Assembly: GCA_029961685.1 (NCBI GenBank)
Contig: JARWKL010000006.1
Span: 14,390,748 to 14,454,747 of the forward strand
DNA length: 64,000 nt
Source of the DNA: Aristolochia californica
Taxonomy: Eukaryota; Streptophyta; Magnoliopsida; Piperales; Aristolochiaceae
Reading direction: 5' to 3'
Shown: positions 38,961 to 52,834 of the stretch, in pieces
Layout: the number at the start of each line of letters is the position of its first letter
How positions within the stretch are numbered: the stretch's first letter is position 1
The notes under the pieces: generated by a model
Database searches by the model: none
The model's input: only the letters and a program-made list of their open reading frames with translations
Told to the model about the DNA's origin: nothing
Translations under genes and position numbers: made by a program

Positions 38961-40409
38961 TTAATGATGCAAAAAATTTCTCGGAGTAGAAAAAATGAGA
39001 TTCTCAAGTGGTTGGATATTTACCAGTGCCAAACAACCCACTTTTTGCCTACCCTTAAAAATCGAAGATACTTTTTAGAATTATCTCTCTCAGCATTTGT
39101 GCATTTTACATTTTGGATCTTCAAATTCTTTTTCAGATCCAAACTTGAGTTTTTCGCTCGCCCATTTTTCTCCTAAAGAAAAAATATTTATGGCAAATAG
39201 ATCGCAACAAAATGAAAATTTTAGAGTTTGTGGAGGCAAAAAAATTTGAAAACTGTAATAAATGTTAGTGAAGAAAATTATTTTATGCACTAAAAATGAA
39301 CTCCAAGGTTTTGTTATCCATGTTTTGGAAATTCCACTAGTACAACCCCTAATAATTAGCTTGGAGGTATTTTATAGGAAAGGGACTTCGAACTGATCAT
39401 AACATGCTTTAAATGTGGTGCATATGCATGCCAGAAACATGTTGAGGATGCAAGTGGCCTAATGATGCCAAAAATTTCGAGTAGAAAAATTCAGATTCTC
39501 AAGTAGCTGGATATTTACCAGAGCCAAACAACCCACTTTTTGCCTATCCTTAAAAATCACAGATACTTTTTGGAATTATCTCTCTAAGCATTTGTGCATT
39601 TTCCATTTTGGATGTTAAAATTCTTTTTCAGATCCAACCTTGAGTTTTTCGCTCTCCCATTTTTCTAGTAAACAAAAAAGATATAAAGCAAATAGATCGC
39701 AACAAAAAGAAAATTTTAGAGCTCGTGTATGCAAAAAAAATTGAAAACTATAATAAATGTAATTGAAGAAAACTATTTCACGCACTAAAATTTAACTCCA
39801 AGGTTTTGTTATCCATGTTTGGCAAATTCCACTAGTACAACCCCTAATAATTAGCTTGGTGGAATTTTGTAGGAATGAGACTTCTAACTGATCCTAACAT
39901 GCTTTAAATGTGGTGGATATGCATGCCAGAAACAAGTTGAGGACGCAAGTGGCTTAATGATGCCAAAAATTTCACAAATTAGAAAAAATCAGATTCTCAA
40001 GTGTTGGAGATTTACAAGAGCCAAACAACCCACTTTTTGCCTATCCTTAAAAATTGTCGATACTTTTTGGAATTATTTCTCTCAGCATTTGTGCATTTTC
40101 CATTTTGGATGTTCAAATTCCTTTTCAGATCCAAACTTGAGTTTTTCGCTCGCCCGCTTTTCTCGTAAACGAAAAAAATATAAGGCAAATGGATCGCCAC
40201 AAAATGAAAATTTTAGAATTCGTGTAGGCAAAAAAAATTTAAAACAATAATAAATGTAAATGAAGAAAATTATTTCACGCACTAAAAATGAACTCCAAGG
40301 TTTTGTTATCCATGTGTGGGAAATTCCACTTGTACAAACCTTAATAATTAGCTTGGTGGAATTTTATAGGAAAGGGACTTCTAACAGATCCTAACATGCT
40401 TTAAATGTG

Positions 40410-40920
40410 GTGGATATGCATGCCAGAAACATGTTGAGGATGAGAGTGGCCTAATGATGCCAAAATTTTCAAAGAGTAGAAAAATTCAGATTCTCAAGTA
40501 GTTGGATATTTACTAGAGCCAAACAACCCACTTTTTACCTATCCTTAAAAATCACAGATACTTTTTGGAATTATCTCTCTCAGCATTTCTGTATTTTCCA
40601 TTTTGGATGTTAAAATTCATTTTCAAATCCAAACTTGAGTTTTTCGCTCTCCTTTTTTCTCGTAAACAAAAAAGAAAATTTTAGAGTTCGTGTATGCAAA
40701 AAAAATTTAAAACTATAATAAATGTAAGTGAAGAAAATTATTTCACGCACTAAAAATGAACTACAAGGTTTTGTTATCCATGTTTTACAAATTCCACTAG
40801 TACAACCTCTAATAATTAGCTTGGTGGAATTTTGTAAGAATGAGACTTCTAACTGATCCTCACATGCTTTAAATGTGGTAGATATGCATGCCAGAAACAA
40901 GTTGAGGATGCAAGTGGCTT
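40410..40920 (+). repeat. Unit with a 29-bp deletion, copy 2
   Basis: The break at 40667-40684 is identical to that at 38708-38726, four units away. The next unit (landmark 40920) resembles the one at 39955 at a two-unit offset: both have AACAAGTTGAGGA, GGCTTAATGATGCC, ATTTACAAGAGCC, a GTCGATAC variant and GCCCGCTTTTCT. The region 38.4-41.2 kb therefore combines four-unit and two-unit offsets. Confidence 0.8.
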
Positions 40921-42539
40921 AATGATGCCAAAAATTTCACGAAGTAGAAAAAATCAGATTCTCAAGTGGTTGGATATTTACAAGAGCCAAACAACCCACT
41001 TTTTGCCTATCCTTAAAAATCGTCGATACTTTTTGGAATTATCTCTCTCAGCATTTGTGCATTTTCCATTTTGGATGTTCAAATTCTTTTTCAAATACAA
41101 ACTTGAGTTTCACTCGCCCGCTTTTCTTGTAAACAAAAAAAATATAAGGCAAATAGATCGCAACAAAATGAAAATTTAAGGGTTCGAGTATGGAAAAAAA
41201 TTTAAAACTATAATAAATGAAAGTGAAGAAATATATTTCACACACAAAAAATGAACTCCAAGGTTTTGTTATCCATCTTTGGGAAATTCCACTCGTATAA
41301 CCCCTAATAATTAGCTTGGTGGAATTTTATAGGAAAGGGACTTCTAACAGATCCTAACATGCTTTAAATGTGGTGGATATGCATCCCAGAAACATGTTGA
41401 GGATGCAAGTGGCCTAATGATGCCAAAAATTTCAAGGAGTAGAAAAAATCGGATTCTCAAGTGGTTGGATATTTACCAGAGCTAAACAACCCACTTTTTG
41501 CCTATCCTTAAAAGTCACAGATACTTTTCAGAATTATCCGTCTAAGCATTTGTGCATTTTCCCTTTTGAATGTTCAAATTCTTTTTCATATCGAAACTTG
41601 AGTTTTTTGCTCTCCCATTTTTCTCGTAAACTAAAAAGATATAAGGCTAATAGTTCACAACAAAATGAAAATTTTAGAGTTCGTGTATTTGAAAAAATTT
41701 AAAAATTATAATAAAAATAAGTGAAGAAAATTTTTTCACGCACTAAAAATGAACTCATAGGTTTTGTTATCCATGTTTGGGAAATTCGACTACAACAACC
41801 CCTAATAACTAGCTTGGTGGAATTTTATAGGAAATGGACTTCTAACTGATCCTAACATGCTTTAAATCTGGTGGATATGCATGCCAGAAATTTCATGAGG
41901 ATGCAAGTGGCCTAATGATGCCAAAAATTTCAAGTAGTTGAAAAAATCAGGTTCTCAAGTGGTTGGATATTTACCAAAGCAAAACAACCCACTTTTTGCC
42001 TATCCTTAAAAGCCCCGGATACTTTTTGGAATTATCTCTCTCAGCATTTTTGCATTTTCCATTTTGGAGGTTCAAATACTTTTTCAGATCCAAACTTGAG
42101 TTTTTCGCTCTCCCATTTTTCTCGTAAACAAAAAAGATATAAGGTAATTAGATCGCAACAAAATGAAAATTTTAGAGTTCGTGTATGCAAAAAAAATTGA
42201 AAAATATAATAAATGTAAGTGAAGAAAATTATTTCTCGCACTAAAAATGAACTCCAAGGTTTTGTAATCCATGTTTGGGAAATTCCACTAGTACAACCCC
42301 AAATAATTAGCGTGGTGGAATTTTATAGGAAAGGGACTTCTAAGTGATCCTAACATGATTTAAGTGTGGTGGATACGCATGCCAGAAACATGTTGAGGAT
42401 GCAAGTGGCCTAATGATGGCAAAAATTTTGAGTAGAAAAAATCAGATTCTCAAGTGGTTCGATATTTACCAGAGACAAACAACTCCATTTTTGCCTATCC
42501 TTAGAAATCACATATTCTTTTTGGAATTATCTCTCTCGC

Positions 42540-42850
42540 CATTTGTGCATTTTCCATTTTGGATATTCTAATTTTTTTCAGATCAAAACTTCAATTTTTC
42601 GGTCTCACATTTTTGTCGTAAACAAGAAAGATATAAGGCAAATAGATCGCAACTAAATGAAAATTTTAGAGTTCATGTATGCAAAAAAATTTGAAAACTA
42701 CAATAAATGTAAGCGAAGAAAATTATTTCACGCACTAAAAATGAACTCCAAGGTTTTGTTATCCAAGTTTGGAAAATTCCACTACTACAACCCCTAATAA
42801 TTAGGTTGGTGGAATTGTGTAGGAAAGGGACTTCTAACTGATCCTAACAT
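42540..42850 (+). repeat. Nine-unit-offset segment, copy 1 (pairs with 46890-47190)
   Basis: Shared states are AACAAGAAAGATATAAGG, ATCGCAACTAAATG, CACTACTACAACCCC and AATTAGGTTGGTGG. The offset is about 4350 bp, nine units less two deletions. The two copies are shorter and less alike than the other pairs, so this is a weaker call. Confidence 0.6.
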
Positions 42851-43789
42851 GCTTTAACTCTGGTGGAAATGCATGCCAAAAATTTGTTGAGGATGCCAGT
42901 GGCCTAATGATGCCAAAAATTTCGAGTAGACAAAATCAGATTCTCAAGGGGTTGAATATTTACCAAAGTGAAACAACCCAATTTTTGCCTATCCTAAAAA
43001 TCACAGATACTTTTTTGAATTATCACTCTCAGAATTTGTGCATTTTCCATTTTGGATGTTCAAATTCTTTTTCAGATCCAAACTTGAGTTTTTCGTTCAC
43101 CCATTTTTCTCGTAAACAAAAAAGATATCAGGCAAATAGATCGCAACAAAATGAAAATTTTAGAGTTCGTGTATGCAAAAGAAATTTAAAACTATAATAA
43201 ATGTAAGTGAAAAAAATTATTTCACGCACTAAAAATGAACTCCAAGGTTTTGTTATCCATGTTTGGCAAATTCCACTAGTACAACCCCTAATAATTAGCT
43301 TGGTGGAATTTATAGGAAAGGGACTTCTAACTGATCCAAACAGGCTTTAAAAGTGGTGGATATGCTTGCCAGAAACATGTTGAGGATGCAAGTCGCTTAA
43401 TGATGCCAAAAATTTCACGAAGTAGAAAAAATCAGATTGTCAAGTGGTTGGATATTTACCGAAGCCAAACAACCCACTTTTTCCCAATCCTTTAAAATCA
43501 CGGATACTTTTTGGAATTATCTGTCTCAGTATTTTTACATTATCCATTTTGGAAGTTCAAATACTTTTTCCGATCCAAACTTGAGTTTTTCGCTCTCCCA
43601 TTTTTCTCGTAAAAAAAACAGATATAAGGAAAATAGATCGCAACAAAATGAAAGTTTTAGAGCTCGTATATGCAAAAAATTCTAAAACTTTAATAAATGT
43701 AAATGAAGAAAATAATTTTACACACTAAAAATGAACTCCAAGGTTTTGTTATCCATGTATGGGAAATTCCACTAGTACAACCCTTAATA

Positions 43790-43810
43790 ATTAGCTTGGT
43801 GGATATGCTT
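43790..43810 (+). repeat. 54-bp deletion between GGTGGA repeats
   Basis: AGCTTGGTGGATATGCTTGCC joins the GGTGGA of GCTTGGTGGAATTTT to the GGTGGA of AATGTGGTGGATATG. The unit is 443 bp (43398 to 43841). The six-base repeat shared by both edges fits a microhomology or replication-slip deletion. The TATGCTTGCC variant is also found in the unit just upstream (43371). Confidence 0.9.
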
Positions 43811-46170
43811 GCCAGAAACATGTTGAGGATGCAAGTCGCCAAATGATGCCAAAAATTTCAAGGAGTAGAAAAAATCAGATTCTCAAGTGGTTGGATATTT
43901 ACCAGAGCCAAACAACCCACTTTTTGCCAATCCTTAAAAATCACGTATACTTTTTGGAATTATCTCTCTCAGAATTTGTGCATTTTCCATTTGGATGTTC
44001 AAATACTTTTTCAGATCCAAACTTGTGTTTTTCGCTCTCCCATTTTTCTCATAAACAAAAAAGATATAAGGCAAATAGATCGCAACAAAATGAAAATTTT
44101 TGAGTTCATGTATGCAAAAAATTTTGAAAACTATAATAAATGTATGTGAAGAAAATTATTTCACGCTCTAAAAATGAACTCCAAGATTTTGTTATCCATG
44201 TTTGGCAAATTCCAATAGTACAACCCCTAATAATTAACTTGGTGGAATTTTATTGGAAAGGGACTTCTAACAGATCCTAACCTGCTGTAAATGTGCTGGA
44301 TATGCATGCCAGAAACATGTTGACGATGCAAGTGGCTTAATGATGCCAAAAATTTCGAGTAGAATAAATCAGATTCTCAAGTGGTTGGATATTTACCAGA
44401 GCCAAACTACCCACTTTTTGCCTATCCTTAAAAATCATAGATACTTTTTAGAATTATCTGTTTCAGCATTTGTCCATTTTCCATTTTGGATGTTCAAATA
44501 CTTTTTGAGATCCAAACTTGAGTTTTTTGCTCTCCCATTTTTCTCGAAAAAAAAAAAGATATATGGCAAATAGAAGGCAACAAAACCAAAATTTTAGAAT
44601 TCATGTATGCAAAAAATATCAAAAACTAAAATAAATACAAGTGAAGAAAATTATTTTACGCACTAAAAATGAACTCCAAGGTTTTTTACTCCATGTATGG
44701 GAAATTCCACTAGTACAACCCAAAATAATTAGCTTTGTGGAATTTTATAGGAAAGGGACTTCTAACTGATCCTAACATGCTTTAAATGTGGTGAATAAGC
44801 ATGCCAGAAACATGTTGAGATGCAAGTGGCCTAATGATGCCTAAGATTTCGAGTACAAAATATCAGATTCTGAAGTGGTTGGATATTTACCCAAGCCAAA
44901 CAACCCACTTTTTGCCTTTCCTTAAAAATTACAGATACTTTTTGGAATTATCTCTCTCATTATTTAAGCATTTTCTATTTTGGGTGTTCAAATTCTTTTT
45001 CAGATCCAAACTTGAGTTTTTCGTTCTCCCTTTTTTCTCATAAATAAAAAAGATAGAAGGCAAATAGATCACAAAAAAATGAAAATTTTAGAGTTCGTGT
45101 ATGCCAAAAAATTTGAAAACTATAATAAAAGTTAGTGATGAAAATTATTTCACGCACTAAAAATGAACTCCAAGGTTTTGTTATCCATGTTTTGGAAATT
45201 CCACTAGTACAACCCCTTATAATTAGCTTGGTGGAATTTTATAGGAAAGGGACTTCGAACTGATCCTAGCATGCTTAAAATGTGGTGGATATGCATGCCA
45301 AAAATATGTTGAGGATGCAAGTGCCCTAATGATGCAAAAAATTTCAAGGACTGGAAAAAATCGGATTCTGAAGTGGTTGGATATTTACCGGAGTCAAACA
45401 ACCCACTTTTTGCCTATCCTTAAAAATCACATATACTTTTTCGAATTACCTCTCTCAGCATTTGAGCATATTCCATTTTGGATGTTCAAATTCTTTTTCG
45501 AATCCAAACTTGAGTTTTTCTCACTCCCATTTTTATCGTAAACAAAAAATATACAAGGCAAATAGATCGCACCAAAATGAAAATTTTACAGTTCATGTAT
45601 GCCAAAAAATTTGAAAACTATAATGATTGTAAGTGATGAAAATTATTTTACGCACTAAAAATGAACTCTAAGGTTTTGTTATCCATGTTTGGGAAATTCC
45701 ACTTGTACAACCCCTAATAATTAGCTTGGTGGAATTTTATAGTAAACGGACTTCTAACTGATCCTCACATGCTTTAAATGTGGTGGATATGCATGCCAGA
45801 AACATGTTGAGGATGCAAGTTGCCTATTGATGCCAAAAATTTCAAGGAGGAGAAAAACTCAGATTCTCAAGTGGTTGGATATTTACCAGAGCCAAACAAC
45901 CCACTTTTTGCCTACCCTTAAAAATCACAGATACTTTTTGGAATTATCTCTCTCAGCATTTGTGCATTTTCCATTTTGGATGTTCAAATTCCTTTTCAGA
46001 TCCAAACTTAAGTTTTTCGGTCTCCAATTTTTCTCGTAAACCAAAAGATATACGGCAAATCGATCGCCACAAAATGAAAATTTGAGATTTCATGTATACA
46101 AAAATATTTGAAAAGAATAATAAATATAAGTGAAGAAAATTATTTCGCGCACTAAAAATGAACTAGTATG

Positions 46171-46198
46171 TTTTGTTATCCATGTTTTGTTATCCATG
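46171..46198 (+). repeat. 14-bp perfect direct repeat at a rearranged junction
   Basis: TTTTGTTATCCATG occurs twice in a row (46171-46184 and 46185-46198) and is followed by ATCTGAACATGC. About 73 bp of the conserved segment are missing, for a net loss of 59 bp (unit 438 bp, 45825 to 46263). A small templated insertion at the break would explain the doubled 14-mer. Confidence 0.9.
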
Positions 46199-46889
46199 AT
46201 CTGAACATGCTTTAAATGTGGTGGACATACATGCCAGAAACATGTTGAGGATTCAAGTGGCCTAATGATTGCAAAAATTGTGAGTAGAAAAAATCAGATT
46301 CTCATGTCGTTAGATATTTACCAGAGCGAAACAACCCACTTTTTGGCTATCCTTAAAAATCACAGATACTTTTTGGAATTATCTCTTTCAGCATTTTGAG
46401 AATTTAGCATTTTGAATGTTCAAATTCTTTTTCAGATCCAAACTTGAGTTTTTTGCGCTCCCATTTTTCTCGTAAACAAAAAAGATATAAGGCAAGTAGA
46501 TCGCAACAAAAAGAAAATTTTAGAGTTCGTGTATGCAAAAAAAATTGAAAACTATAATAAATGTAAGGGAAGAAAATTATTTCACGTACAAAAAATGAAC
46601 TCCAAGGTTTTGTTATCCATGTTTGGGAAATTCCACTAGTACAACCCCAAATAACTAGTTTGGTGGAATTTATATAGGAAAGGGACTTCTAACCGATCCT
46701 AACATGCTTTAAATGTGTTGGAAATGCATGCCCGAAACTTGTTGAGGATGCAAGTGGCCAAATGATGTCAAAAATTTCAAGGACTAGAAAAATTCAGATT
46801 CTCAAATGGTTTGATATCGACCTGAGCCAAACAACCCACTTTTTTCCTATCCTTAAAAATCACCGATACTTTTTAGAATTATCTCTCTC

Positions 46890-47190
46890 AGCATTTGTGC
46901 ATTTTCCATTTTGGATGTTCTAATTTTTTTTCAGATCAAAACTAGAGTTTTTCGCTCTCCCATTTTTCTTGTAAACAAGAAAGATATAAGGCAAATAGAT
47001 CGCAACTAAATGAAAATTTTAGAGTTCATGTATGCTAAAAAAATTGAAAACTACAATAAATGTAAGTGAAGAAAATTATTTCATGCACTAAAAATGAACT
47101 CCAAGGTTTTGTTATCCATGTTTGAAAAATTCCACTACTACAACCCCGAATAATTAGGTTGGTGGAATTTTATAAGAAAGGGACCTCTAA
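46890..47190 (+). repeat. Nine-unit-offset segment, copy 2 (pairs with 42540-42850)
   Basis: This is the second copy of the pair. AACAAGAAAGATATAAGG stands at 46974 against 42621 in the first copy. Confidence 0.6.
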
Positions 47191-50100
47191 ATGATCCTAA
47201 CATGCTTTAAATGTGGTGGATATGCATGCCAAAAACATGTTGAGGATGCGAGTGGCCTAATGATGCCAAAAATTTGAAGGAGTAGAAAAAATCAGATTCT
47301 CAAGTAGTTGGACATTTACCTGAGTGAAAAAACCCACTTTTTGCCTATCCTTAAAAATCACAGATACTTTTTGGAATTATCTCTCTCAGCATTTGTGCAT
47401 TTTCCATTTTGGATGTTCAAATTCTTTTTTAGATCCAAACTTGGGTTTTTCGCTCTCCCAGTTTTTCTCGTAAAAAAAAAAGACATAAGGCAAATAGATC
47501 GAAACAAAATGAAAATTTTAGAGTTCATGTATGCCAAAAAATTTGAAAACTATAATAAAATTAAGTGATGAAAATTATTTCACGCACTTAAAATGAACTC
47601 CTAGGTTTTGTTATCCATGTTTGGGAAATTTCACTAATTACAATCCCTAATAATTAGCTTGGTTGAAAGGCACTTCAAACTGATCCTAACATGTTTTAAA
47701 TGTAGTGGACATGCTTGTAAGAAAGATGTTGAGGATGCCAGTGGCCTAATGATGCCAAAAATTGCAAGGAGAAGAAAAAATCAGAATCTCAAGTGGTTGG
47801 ATATTTACCAGAGCCAAACAACCCACTTTTTGCCTATCCGTAAAAATCACAGATACTTTTTGGAATTATCTCTCTCCACAGTTAAGCATTTTCCATTTCG
47901 GATGTTCAAATTCTTTTTCAGATCCAAACTTCAGTTTTTCACTCTCCCATTTTTCACGTAAACAAAAAAGATATAAGGCAAGTAGATCGCAACAAAATGA
48001 AAATTTTTGAGTTTGTGTATGCAAAAAAATTTGAAAACTATAATAAATGTAAGTGAAAAAAATCATTTCATGCAGTAAAAATGAACTCCAAGGTTTTGTT
48101 ATCCATGTTTGGGAACTTCCTCTAGTACTACCCCAAATAACTAGCTTGCCGGAATTTATATAGGAAAGGGACTTCTAATTGATCCTAACATTCTTTAAAT
48201 GTCGTGGATATGCATGCCCGAAACATGTTGAGGATGCAAGTGGCCAAATGATGCAAAAAATTTCGAGTAGAAAAAATCAGATTCTCAAATGGTTCGATAT
48301 TTACCAGAGCCAAACAACCCAGTTTTTGCCTATCCTTAAAAATCACACATACTTTTTGAAATTATCTCTTTCACATTTGTGCATTTTCCATTTTGGATGT
48401 TCAAATTTTTTTTAGATCAAAACTTGAGTTTTTCGCTCTCCCTTTTTTCTCGTAAACATAAAAGATATGAGGAAAATAGATCGGAACAAAATGAAGATTT
48501 TAGAGTTCATGTATGCTAAAAAAATTCAAAAGTATAATAAATGTAAGAGAAGAAAATTATTTCACGCACTAAAAATGAACTCCAAGGTTTTGTTATCCAT
48601 GTTTGGGAAATTCCACTAGTACGACCCCTAATAATTAACTTGGTGGAATTTTATATGAAAGGGACCTCTAACTGATCCTAACATGCTTTAAATGTGGTGG
48701 ATATGCATGCCAGAAACATGTTGAGGATGCGAGTGGCCTAATGATGCCAAAAATTTCAAAGAGAAGAAAAAATCAGATTCTCAATTGGTTGGATATTTAC
48801 ACGAGCCAAACCCACTTTTTTCCTATCCTTAAAAATCAGAGATACTTTTGGAATTATCACTCTCAGCATTTGTGCATTTCCCATTTTGGATGTTCAAATT
48901 CTTTTTCAGATCCAAACTAGAGTTTTTCGCTCTCCCATTTTTCTTGTAAACGAAAAAGATATAAGGCAAATCGATCGCAACAAAAAAAAATTATAGAGTT
49001 CATGTATGCAAAAAAATTCGAAAACTATAATAAATGTAAGTGAAGAAAATTATTTCACGCACTAAAAATGAACTCCAAGGTTTTGTTTTCCATGTTTGGG
49101 AAATTCCACTACTACAACCCCTAAAAATTAGCTTGGTGGAATTTTATAGGAAAGGGACTTCTAACTGGTCCTATCATGCTTTAAATGTGGTAGATATGCA
49201 TGCCAGATCCATGTTGAGGATGCAACCGGCCTAATGATTAAAAATATTTCAAGGAGTAGAAAAAATCGGATTCTCAAGTGGTTGGATATTTTCAAGAACC
49301 AAACAACCCACCTTTTTCCAATCCTTTTAAATCTCATATACTTTTTGGAATTATCTCTCTCAGCATTTGTGCATTTTCCATTTTGGATGTTCAAATTTTT
49401 TTTCAGATTCAAACTTGAGTTTTTTGGTCTCCCATTTTTCTCGTTAACAAAAAAGATATAAGGCAAATAGATCGCAACAAAATGAAAATTTTAGAGTTCA
49501 TGTATGCAAAAAAATTGTAAAACTATAATAAATGTAAGGGAAGAAAATTATTTCACGCACTAAAAATGAACTCCAAGGTTTTGTTATCCATGTTTGGGAA
49601 ATTGCACTAGTACAACCCCAAAAAATTAGCTTGGTGGAATTTTATAGGAGGACTTCTAACTGATTCTAATGTGCTTTAAATGTGGTGGATATGCATGCCA
49701 GAAACATGTTGAGGATGCAAGTGGCCTAATGATGCCAAAAATTTCATGGAGTAGAAAAAATCCGATTCTAAAGTCGTTGGATATTTACTAGAGCCAAGCA
49801 ACACACTTTTTTCCTATCCGTAAAAATCATAGATACTTTTTGGAATTATCTCTCTCAGCTTTTGAGTATTTTCCATTTTGGATGTTCAAATTCCTTTTCT
49901 GATCCAAACTTCAGATTTTCGCTCTCCCATTTTTCTCGTAAACAAAATAGATATAAGGCAAATAGATCGCAACAAAATGAAAATTTTAGAGTTCATGTAT
50001 GCCAAAAAATTCGAAAACTATAATAAATATCAGTGATGAAAATTATTTTACGCACTAAAAGTGAACTCCAAGGTTTTGTTATCCATGTTTGGGAAATTCC

Positions 50101-52284
50101 ACTAGTACAACCCCTAATAATTAGATTGGTAGAATTTTATTGTAAACAAACTTCTAACTAATCCTCACATGCTTTAAATGAGGTGGATATCCATGCCAGA
50201 AACATGTTGAGGATGCAAGTGGCCTAATGATGCAAAAAACTTCAAGGAGTAGAAAAAGTCAGATTCTGAAGTGGTTGGATATTTACCAGAGCCAAACAAC
50301 CCATTTTTATCCTATCCTTAAAAATTAGAGATACTTTTTGGAAATATCTCTCTCAGCATTTTTGTATTTTCCATTATTGATGTTCAAATTCTTTTTCAGA
50401 TCCAAACTTGAGTTTTTCGCTCTCCCATTTTTCTCGTAAACAAAAAAGATATAAGGGCAATCGATCGCAACAAAATAAAAATTTTAGAGTTCATGTATGC
50501 AAAAAAATTCGAAAACTATAATAAATGTAAGTGAAGAAAATTATTTTACGCACTAAAAATGAACTCGAAGGTTTTGTTTTCCATGTATGGGAAATTCCAC
50601 TACTGCAACCCCTAATAATTAGCTTGGCAGAATTTTATAGGAAAGGGACTTCTAACTGATCCTAACATGCTTTAAATATGGTGGTTATGCATGCCAGAAA
50701 CATGTTGAGGAGGCGAGCGGCCTAATGATGCCAAATATTTCAAGGACTAGAAAAAATTAGATTCCCAAGTGGTTGGATATTTACCAGAGCCAAACCCCAT
50801 TTTTGCCTACCCTTAAAAATCACAGATACTTTTTGGAATTATCTCTCTCAGCATTTGTGCATTTCCCATTTTGCATGTTCATATTCTTTAGCAGATCCAA
50901 ACTTGAGTTTTTCACGCTCCCATTTTTCTCATAAACAAAAAAGATATAAGGCAAGTAGATTGCATCAAAATGAAAAATTTAGAGTTCATGTATGAAAAAA
51001 AATTCAAAAGCTATAATAAATGTAAGTGAAGAAAATTATTTTACACACTAAAAATGAACTCCAACGTTTTGTTATCCTTGTTTGGGAAATTCCACAAGTA
51101 CAACCCCCAATAATTAGCTTGGTGGAATTTTATAGGAAAGGGATTTCTAACTTATCCTAACATGCTTTAAATGTGTTGGATATGCATGCAAGAAACATGT
51201 TGAGGATGCAAGTGGCCTAATAATGCCAAAAATTTCAAGGAGTAGAAAAAATCAGATTCTCAAGTGGTTGGATATTTACCAGAGCCAAACCCACTTTTTA
51301 CCTATCCTTAAAAATAACAGATAGTTTTTGGAATTATCTCGCTCAGCATTTGTGCATTTCCCATTTTGGATGTTCAAATTTTTTTTCAGATCCAAACTTG
51401 AGTTTTTCGCTCTCCCATTTTTTTCGTAAACTAAAAAGATATAAGGAATATACATCGCAACAAAATGAAAAATTTATAGTTCATGTATGCAAAAAAATTC
51501 AAAAACTATAATAAATGTAAGTGAAGAAAATTATTTTATGCACTAAAAAAGGACTCCAAGGTTTTGTTACCCATGTTTGGGAAATTCCACTAGTACAAGC
51601 CCTAATAATTAGCTTGGTGGAATTTTATCGGAAAGGGACTTCTAACTAATGCTAACATGCTTTAAATGTGGTGGATATGCATGCCAGAAACATGTTGAGG
51701 ATGCAAGTGGCCCAATGATGCCAAAAATTTCAAGGAGTAGAAAAAATCAGATTCTCAAGTGGGTGGATATTTTACCAGAGCCAAACAACCCAGTTTTTGC
51801 CTATCCTTAAAAATCACAAATAATTTTATGAATTATCTCTCTCATCATTTGAGCATTTTCCATTTTAGATGTTCAAATTCTTTTTCGGATCCAAACTTGA
51901 GTTTTTCGCTCTCCCATTTTTCTTGTAAACAGAAAAGATATAAAGGCAAGTAGATCGCAAAAAAATTAAAACTTTAGAGTACAAGTATGCCGAAATATTT
52001 GAAAACTATAATAAATGAAGTGATGAAAATTATTTCTCGCACTAAAAATGAACTCTAAGGTTTTGGTATCCATGTTTGGGAAATTCCACTAGTACAACCC
52101 CTAATAATTAGCTTGGTGGAATTTTATACTAAACAAACTTCTAACTTATCCTCACTTTCTTTAAATGTGGTGGATATGCATGCCAGAAAGATGTTGAGGA
52201 TGCTAGTGGCCTAATGATGCCAAAAATTTCAAGGAGCAGAAAAAATCAGATTCTCAAGTGGTTGGATATTTACCAGAGCCAAAC

Positions 52285-52305
52285 AACCCACTTTTTGGAA
52301 TTATC
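52285..52305 (+). repeat. 30-bp deletion between ACTTTTTG repeats
   Basis: CCCACTTTTTGGAATTATC joins the ACTTTTTG of CCCACTTTTTGCC to that of GATACTTTTTGG. The intervening 30 bp, including CCTATCCTTAAAAATCACAG, are gone. The same unit also carries the 11-bp GGTGGAAAGGG deletion at 52583, so it spans only 457 bp (52212 to 52669). Confidence 0.9.
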
Positions 52306-52834
52306 TCTCCTAGCATTTGTGCATTTTCCATTTTGGATGTTTAAATTCTTTTCCGGATCCAAACTTTAGTTTTTCGCTCTCCCATTTTTCTCGTGAACAA
52401 AAAATATATAAGGCAAATCGATTGCAACAAAATGAAAATTTGAGAGTTCATGTTTATAAAAAAATTTGAAAAGTATAATAAATGTAAGTGAAGAAAATTA
52501 TTTCACGAACCAAAAATGAACTCCAAGGTTTTGTTATCCATGTTTGGGAAATTCCACTAGTACAACCCCTAATAATTAGCTTGGTGGAAAGGGACTTCTA
52601 ACTGATCCTAACATGCTTTAAATGTGGTGGACATGCATGCCAGAAACCTGTTGTGGATGCAAGTGGCCTAATGATGCAAAAAATTCCAAGGAGTAGAAAA
52701 AATCAGATTCTCAAGTGGTTGGATATTTACCAGAGCCAAACAACCCACTTTTTTCCTATCCTTCAAAATCACAGACACTTTTTGGAATTATCTCTTTCTG
52801 CATTTGAGCATTTTCCATTTTGGATGTTCAAATT

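Larger units (their letters stand above)
36640..46600 (+). repeat. Satellite subfamily R1
   Basis: From about 36.67 kb monomers switch to GAGTTTTTCG (five T) and ATTCTTTTTCAG, and the A-tract region reads GTATGCAAA instead of GTACGCAAA. In this first part of the R block the preceding word is mostly GTTCGTG, as at 36775, 38725, 40687, 42178, 43162, 45092 and 46523. Farther right it is mostly GTTCATG. Several copies are intermediate (42670, 44103, 45590), so the R1/R2 border is gradual. Confidence 0.7.
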
